This document shows, piece by piece, positions 58,010-64,000 of a stretch of DNA of 64,000 nucleotides. A model generated the notes under the pieces. It ran no database searches, was not told where the DNA came from, and worked only from the letters and a program-made list of their open reading frames with translations. Within the stretch, counting starts at the first letter, position 1. Each line of letters opens with the position of its first letter. Origin of the DNA: Pteria penguin. Taxonomy: Eukaryota; Mollusca; Bivalvia; Pterioida; Pteriidae. A program made the position numbers and the translations under genes. The stretch is from assembly GCA_035048485.1 (NCBI GenBank), contig CM068581.1, positions 7,887,430-7,951,429 on the forward strand, read 5' to 3'.

Positions 58010-61000
58010 CTGTAAAAATATAAAACATCTTCATGATAAATGACTTCCAAAAAACCAATGTTTGATTTTTAAAAAGGAAATTGTATTAATACAAACTTTA
58101 CAGAAGACCCAGAAAATGATGCACTCTTATTCATGAATACAATAATTAATGAATATGTTAAATGTGCTGAACATACTCTTTCAATTTCCAGCCTCTGTTT
58201 ATCTTTTTCCAATGTTACGGACTTCAACTCCATTTTGACTTCTACATTTTCATCCATCAATCTGTCATAGGCATTCACTTTAGTCAGAACTTCCTCTGAT
58301 ATCTTCATCAGAATAAAAATGACATGAAATATTCACAAATTGGGATGTAGAAAGATACCATTTACAAATCTCACAATGTTCAAAACCAGATTTTCAATCT
58401 ACAAATTGTTATAAGTTTAGTACAAGATAACATCCATATCTTAAAAGGTATACATATGTCACTAATATTCTGGTAAAACTGTGGAAAATCACTAAGCTTT
58501 TGTGTTTAACTATTAATTCAAAATTCATTCAAAGATCTTGCTTTTGTGATTAATATTGTATAGGTAACAACTTAATGAACTTTAGTAGAATGTATAGTTT
58601 CTTTTTACCTGGTCTGCACTTGATCCCATTTGTTGTTTTAGGACTGATATCTCGTGCTGCATTTGTTTCTTTTCATTCTCAAGTCTTTCCATTGTCAATC
58701 TGTTATACAGTATTGAGAGCATTGAAAGTAATTTATCTTTTCCTTTCTATCTTAAATAAAACCTCGGTGCATGTAGTGACATAAATGCATGCTATATAAA
58801 TGGTCCAATCAGATATATGAGTAACTGAGAGTAAATAGCATAAAATATGATGCTGTTTGATTAATTATTGTTTTACGTCACTCCACGATTATTTCACCTA
58901 TATCATGACAGCATATGCCTGATGCATTGCATAGAAATTTTTACCTTTACAATGGACCCACACAAAGCAGTGAAGGATATTTTATGTGCCACCTCTACCA
59001 TGACGTGTGACCTTGGTTTTTACTGTCTCGTTGGAAAGACAGAACACTGTTGTGCCCATGGTGGGAATCAAACCCAGGACCTTTTGATCACAAACTGAGG
59101 ACCTCATCCACTGGGCTAAAGCGGCTTGAATATGATGCTGTATGTGAACTTGCTTTCACAGGATTCATATTAAAGTAGAGGTAGTTCTGAACTTTGTATT
59201 CTAATTTATGACTATGTAAATAGAAATATATTAAAAAGACTTGTCAAAAAACATGATAGCTCGAAACTTTATAACATGTAAAATACCATAAACTGTTATT
59301 ATCAACATTTCTGACTAAAATTAGAGCATGTACAGTTATCCAAATAAATAGTGCATTCAAAGGAACACATGTGTTTACTTCTATTATATATACATGTATA
59401 TCCATGACTCGGTACTATTATGGATTTTGATTATTCAGTGAAGTTTGTACATGTGACCTTCTAAAACTACTACTTAGAGTTAAAGAGACTGAAGCTGACT
59501 AAAAATTAAAGGAAAACTTAAAATTCAATAGAATACCTATACTGCTGGATATCTCTTGTTGAATCAGAGTCTGATGGTTTAGTACCATGTGGATATCGCT
59601 CTAGAATGGCAATCTGTTCATATAAACATTAATACTTAAGTGCAATCTGTAATATTCTTTCTGACAAAAAATTATTTTCTTTAAAATACAAAAGTAAAGA
59701 GACAATAAATGTGGACTATAGTTAACAAAGTGACAAGATATTCAAGTCAAGTACAAGTTTATACTTGAAAGGCTATCACAAAATACGACAGACATTACAG
59801 AATTATGACGATGATTAATATTTCATTTAAAATTCACTCTCTGTTCTGTCATTTTCAATGGCTATGATGGTAATGGCCACCCATGTATAACTGCAATATA
59901 CTATTCCTATGCTACTAGAGCTAAGTTGTATTACTACACATTTTTCTTTTCTGGATAATAACAATATTTATGAAATTAATTGTATAAAACTTTAAATAGT
60001 TAGATACTTGATAAAACCATAACAAATATCCATTTATACTACATCTTCTTTTGTTTTTGCACTTTGATGATAAGTAAATATTCAAATATGGCATGCTGCA
60101 AGTCTTTGTGGCTAAGGGGAATTGAAGGCAATGTATTGGGTAGAGTAGTAATTGCTTAAAAAGCCATTGGGAAATAACTAGGTACAGTGTTTGATTGCTT
60201 CTGCCAAGTAATATGGTGGGAAAGCACTCAAACATGTAACCACAGTATGCCTTCTGGTATCAATCAGCGTCTATAAATCCCCTTTACTAAAAACAGAATG
60301 GAAAGATAAACTTGACCAATGCCAAAGCATATTGCAGGGAATGAATTGTCCCTAAGTTAAGATACAGAATATATATTAATGTTTTATTCACTATTTTCAC
60401 TGAGATCTTAAACCTATTTTGTAAATTTGGGTATTTGATTTATTGATAAAAAAAGTGAAAAATCATGAGAAGGTTTTGAGGGCTCAAAGTAATGTCCAGT
60501 ATTTACAGTACATGTATCTCTTAAGGAGATACTAATACCTTTTGTCTAAGTGCTTCTCTTTCCTCCATCAATCTTTGTTCTCTCTCTGCCGCTTCTTTCA
60601 GTAAAATTTTTGTATCATTAAGCAGCTTGTTCTATGAAGAAAACAGAAAGAATCAACAAGCATTCTGAGAGTATTGCTAAAGCAATACACATTCCCCACC
60701 GGTCCCAACAAATCCATAAGGGGTTGAAAAGTAGGTCAGTGGCAGCCAAAGGGGAACAGGCATTCTAAGAGTTTTAATATGTGTCTATTAACTACAGTTG
60801 TTCACTTTTTTGTGTGTGTAATTTTGCTGGACATTTGTGGTCAATGTCATACTGTTAAGTCAGATGGATGTCTTTCATTTTTAGCCATGTCATACAGGTG
60901 TATAACTCTGCCATCTGCATGGTAGACCATGTTATACAGGAGTGTAACTGAGCTGTCAGCATGGTAGGCCACGTTATACAGGAGTTAGTCATGTCATGCA

Positions 61001-64000
61001 GGAGTATAACTGTGACTTTTACATGATAAGCCATGTCATATTGGAGTATAAATGTAACATCAGTATATGGTAAGTCATGTCATAGAAGAGTATGAATGTG
61101 ATGTCAGCATGGCAGGCCATGTAATACAGGAGTGTAACTGTGACTTTTGTATGTGGTAGGCCATGTCATATTGGAGTATAACTGTGACTTTAGCATGTGG
61201 TAAGCCATGTCATATTGGAGTATAACTGTGACTTTAGCATGCGGTAAGCCACGTCATACAGGAGTGTAACTGTGACTTTTGTATGCAGTAAGCCGTGTCA
61301 TATTGGAGTATAACTGTGACTTTAGCATGTGGTAAGCCATGTCATATTGGAGTATAACTGTGACTTTAGCATGTGGTAAGCCATGTCATATTGGAGTATA
61401 ACTGTGACTTTAGCATGTGGTAAGCCATGTCATATTGGAGTATAACTGTGACTTAGGTATGTGGTAAGCCATGTCATATTGGAGTATAACTGTGACTTAG
61501 GTATGTGGTAAGCCATGTCATATTGGAGCATAACTGACTTTAGCATGCGGTAAGCCACGTCATACTGGAGTATAACTGTGACTTTTACATGATAGACCAT
61601 GTCATACAGGAGTATAACTGTAACATACTGGGTAAGTATATGGTAAGACATGTCATATTGGAGTATAACTGACTTTAGTATGTGGTAAGCCATGTCATAT
61701 TGGAGTATAACTGACTTTAGTATGTGGTAAGCCATGTCATATTGGAGTATTACCGTGACTTTAGCATGTGGTGAACCATGTCATATTGGAGGTTAACTGT
61801 GACTTTAACATATTGTAAGCCATGTCATATTGGAGTAAAAATGTGACTTTAGCATGTGGGAAGCCATGTCATATTGGAGTATAACTTACTTTAGCATGCA
61901 GTAAGCCATGTCATATTGGAGTACAAATATGACTTAGCAAGTGGTAAGCCATGTCATATTTAAGTATGTATAACTGTGACTTAGGTATGTGGTAAGCCAT
62001 GTCATATTGGAGTATAAATGTGACTTTAGTATGTGGCAAGCCATGTCATATTGGAGTATAACTATGACTTTAGCATGTGGTAAGCCATGTCATATCAGAG
62101 TATAACTATGACTTTAGCATGTGGTAAGCCATGTCATATTGGAGTATAACCGTGACTTTAGAAGGTGGTAAGTCAAGTCATACTGTAAGTCAGCTGGATG
62201 GGTTGATGAGTAAGGGTACCGTATAAGTTCCCTGACCCGTAGAGATAACATGCAAAATCAATCTGATACAAAAACCTCAATGAGATTATCATTGACCAAA
62301 CATGGTATAATATCAATTTAATTAAGTTTATCATACATGAAATTATTTTATTCATACTGTTCAGGTCATTGTGTAATTTATAAAGGAATAATAATTTAGA
62401 TACCTTTTTCTCCATTTCTTTTTCCAAGTCTTTCATCTTGCCCTCATACATTCTTGTTACCACAGCAGATTTCCAGCCTTTGGAGTCCATTGATGAGGTA
62501 GAAGGTCGATCACGCTCCAGTTCAGAAATTGATTTGGATTCTTGTAACTGACTGCTCAATTGTTCTTTCTGGAGTTCTAAATTTCTTATTTCCATTCTCA
62601 ATTTTTCGTTTGATTCTATTTCCTATAATGAAGAATAATAAGGATAATAAATAATTTTTATGTGTAATTCAATTTGCCTTCTTATTTTGAAAATATAGTT
62701 GAAACTCCTTATTTCCAAGTCACTGAAGTCAAAATTCTGTTTAACTCAAAGACAAGTTCAAGTCCTGAATTTTTTCCTTTAATTTCTTTACGAATTTACC
62801 TAGGTAAAGTCAAAGTTGGTTAAGTAAAATTCCGCTTAGGTTGAAGGCATTTTGCAATCCTCAAACTCCTTTTTCTATATATCTTAAACTTGTAATCTCG
62901 AATTGTCTTTGTTTGTACATGTACAAACAAATTGATTAACATGGCAATAAAGGTTGGATAAATCCAAACCACCAATTATCCCACCAGGGTTTATGATAAA
63001 GACTGATTGAAAATGTAGCCATTTCACTTTGATTGACGAAAGGATTACATTGGCACAATTTATTTTAATCTATGCTCATCTTATTAAAACATCTTCATTC
63101 AGGACAAATTATAAGTCAGAATCATTTTCACAGTTATAAATTATTAAATGAATAAAATATGTAAAGAGCTGAAAATACGATTTTATCAAAATTTTTCTTC
63201 AATGTACATTTGTAGATCTGCCATTAAGGTGATGAATAGTAGTTTCAGCATGCATCTCCATGCTTGCCTACACATACATATTTTGTATGTTCTTGTTTTA
63301 CCCGAAATCAGTAATAAAAGGCACCACCCCTGGTGTCATTTACTTTTTAGAGATGAATGCATACTTCTACCTCTCTATCTAGCACTTGACACAGGATAAT
63401 CACACCAAGAGCATACATATATACATTATAATCTGTATTCCTTGTCAATATTACTACATGTATTTCACAGTACTATGTCCTTTACTATTAAGATCTGGTT
63501 CTGTGTTTTCTATGTATAATCCCGATACCTTACACTGACTGCTTATGTTTTGATTATTTAAAACCCTACACTAAAAATCACCATTATGTACTTTGCTTAT
63601 CTGTCTGCATTTACTTACGGATCATGGTGATGGAAAATATTTGTTTGGATCCTCCGTCTGTCCATATTCTGTCTGTTACAGTCAGTCTTTCCTTCAGGTA
63701 ATTTGGCTTTATCATATCTTTGTATATGAAGTGTTGCTTTTACAAAACAGTTTTAAAATGAAGTATAAACAGTCAAAGTTAGCCCTAAAGCTGCAGTCCA
63801 AGAGGATCAGATTGAGTTTTATTTAGCATGGGCAATTATTGTGTAATTTGTGAAAACTGCGGAAATTACCCCTATGTCAAAATTTCCACATTTACAGTAT
63901 AAAGTACCCGGTACATCATACATAATACTAAGTTGATTTCCCTTTTCATTACCTTCAAGAGATCCTTTCTGATCTTTTCATAGTCTGTCATAATTTTGGC
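57875..64000 (-). CDS. CEP290: CEP290, centrosomal protein of 290 kDa, C-terminal seven exons (partial)
   Basis: Minus-strand exons in coding order: 64000-63953 (continues outside the window), 62622-62404, 60631-60539, 59613-59537, 58699-58609, 58302-58177, 58009-57875. Phases join and borders are GT-AG. About 262 residues are visible, nearly all heptad-rich coiled coil. Diagnostic stretches are SKGWKSAVVTRMYEGKMKDL, LLKEAAEREQRLMEEREAL, and the last exon's LKKELKNFGPDFFDEIEDLK; these match from memory the conserved C-terminal end of animal CEP290, where the corresponding region contains WKS.VVSRMYE, KEATEREQ and FDPSFFEEIEDLKYNYKEE. CEP290 builds the transition zone of cilia and links the axoneme to the membrane. 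The protein stops right after LQQLGEQR and lacks the acidic tail of the vertebrate protein. The gene converges on the small gene to its left. Confidence 0.92.
58177..58302 (-). CDS. CEP290: CEP290 internal exon
   Basis: 42 codons, ISEEVLTKVNAYDRLMDENV to QRLEIER, then GTATGT. The acceptor ATGAAG has a weak pyrimidine tract, so the exact 5' border is slightly uncertain; the phase requires this one. Confidence 0.8.
58609..58699 (-). CDS. CEP290: CEP290 internal exon
   Basis: 91 bp completing an Arg codon, then LTMERLENEKKQMQHEISVL and KQQMGSSADQ. Coiled coil; its length plus that of the preceding exon is a multiple of three. Confidence 0.87.
58858..59128 (-). mobile_element. tRNA-derived SINE in a CEP290 intron
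   Basis: Minus strand: head AAGCCGCTTTAGCCCAGTGG, B box GGGTTTGATTCCCACC, core TGTTCTGTCTTTCCAACGAG and ACAGTAAAAACCAAGG, then CCTTCACTGCTTTGTGTGGG and a tail with TGACGTAAAACAAT. Same order as the 40601 SINE but clearly diverged. Confidence 0.8.
59537..59613 (-). CDS. CEP290: CEP290 internal exon
   Basis: 77 bp: IAILERYPHGTKPSDSDSTR then DIQQY and two bases. Corresponds to the non-helical break (ILKHVPEG-like in vertebrates). The two leftover bases are completed by the next exon. Confidence 0.85.
60539..60631 (-). CDS. CEP290: CEP290 internal exon
   Basis: 31 codons: NKLLNDTKILLKEAAEREQR and LMEEREALRQK. It matches the KEATEREQ region of the family and is phase 0. Confidence 0.9.
60880..62200. 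repeat. 44-bp minisatellite (about 30 copies) in a CEP290 intron
   Basis: Unit key: CATGTGGTAAGCCATGTCAT, ATTGGAGTATAACTGTGACT, TTAG. Left-hand copies are more diverged than central ones. Between two CEP290 coding exons. Confidence 0.95.
62404..62622 (-). CDS. CEP290: CEP290 internal exon with SKGWKSAVVTRMYE motif
   Basis: 73 codons, phase 0. Coiled coil, then a Ser-rich break (SELERDRPSTSSMDS) and the conserved WKSAVVTRMYEGKMKDLEKE segment, the strongest family marker here. Confidence 0.92.
62623..63952. other. CEP290: CEP290 intron, no feature recognised with confidence
   Basis: AT-rich; a weak GATCCTCCGTCTGTCCATATTCTGTCTG phrase (two parts) at about 63648-63675 may be an old family A/D trace. 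No coding beyond the flanking exons. Confidence 0.35.
63953..64000 (-). CDS. CEP290: CEP290 exon at window edge (partial)
   Basis: Reads AKIMTDYEKIRKDLLK up to the donor GTAATG on the minus strand. It is cut by the window end; upstream exons are outside. Confidence 0.75.

Noticed and set aside
59060..59128. tRNA gene on the minus strand
   Set aside because: Same reason: head of a reverse-oriented SINE.
62173..62601. 142-codon protein starting at an internal Met
   Set aside because: Its first part is a CEP290 exon and the rest is intron read-through past the GTATCT donor.

Overview
The window is AT-rich, intron-rich animal nuclear DNA. A mollusc, probably a bivalve, is the best guess. The reasons are a two-BIR/UBA/RING apoptosis inhibitor of the type expanded in bivalves, tRNA-derived SINEs with an ATCA-type tail, and several repeat families of a kind I associate with bivalve genomes, including the GCTCACCTGAGCC...GGGCCTCTTGT type and elements with runs of GTCTGTCTGTC. 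There is no sign of bacterial, viral or organellar origin. The species cannot be named from the sequence alone.

Three genes can be built exon by exon, and every splice phase agrees. (1) Plus strand, about 3.1-34.8 kb: an inhibitor-of-apoptosis (IAP) E3 ligase in 12 visible exons. A very long N-terminal region with about 22 SPDYSK-like hexapeptides is followed by an atypical BIR, a canonical BIR, a UBA-type domain and a C-terminal RING. The 5' end (initiator exon) is not identified. (2) Plus strand, 46.6-54.1 kb: a complete small gene of three exons (115 codons plus stop) that I do not recognise, with a very basic N terminus. (3) Minus strand, from beyond the right edge to 57.9 kb: the last seven exons of CEP290, a coiled-coil protein of the ciliary transition zone. 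The gene pair 2/3 is convergent. I see no functional link between the three genes beyond being neighbours.

The rest is repetitive. At least 17 tandem arrays, with units of 15-90 bp, cover roughly 16 kb (about a quarter of the window). One of them is coding (the SPDYSK repeat), and most of the others lie in introns. Many of these arrays read open in several frames only because the unit has no stop codon; they are not genes.

Mobile elements by region: 0-2.3 kb, a broken LINE on the minus strand (endonuclease part recognisable) in which a 34-bp unit has been amplified. 5.8-15.4 kb, MITE-like and terminal-repeat elements plus a decayed reverse-transcriptase retroelement. 16.0 kb, a short hairpin MITE. 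28-34.5 kb, one large intron filled with several element families, including a composite with five internal copies of a roughly 330-bp unit. 36.7-37.3 kb, an inverted-repeat element built of GTCGTTATAACGACAT-like palindromes. 39.7-42.3 kb, SINEs inside a 40-bp array, one SINE itself split by a 385-bp inverted-repeat element with a clean 9-bp target duplication. 48.3-49.7 kb, two copies of one MITE in opposite orientation, forming a long inverted repeat.

No wholly new multi-gene system is visible. The most unusual items are the IAP N-terminal extension, the three-level nested insertion at 40-42.3 kb, and the density of intronic minisatellites.
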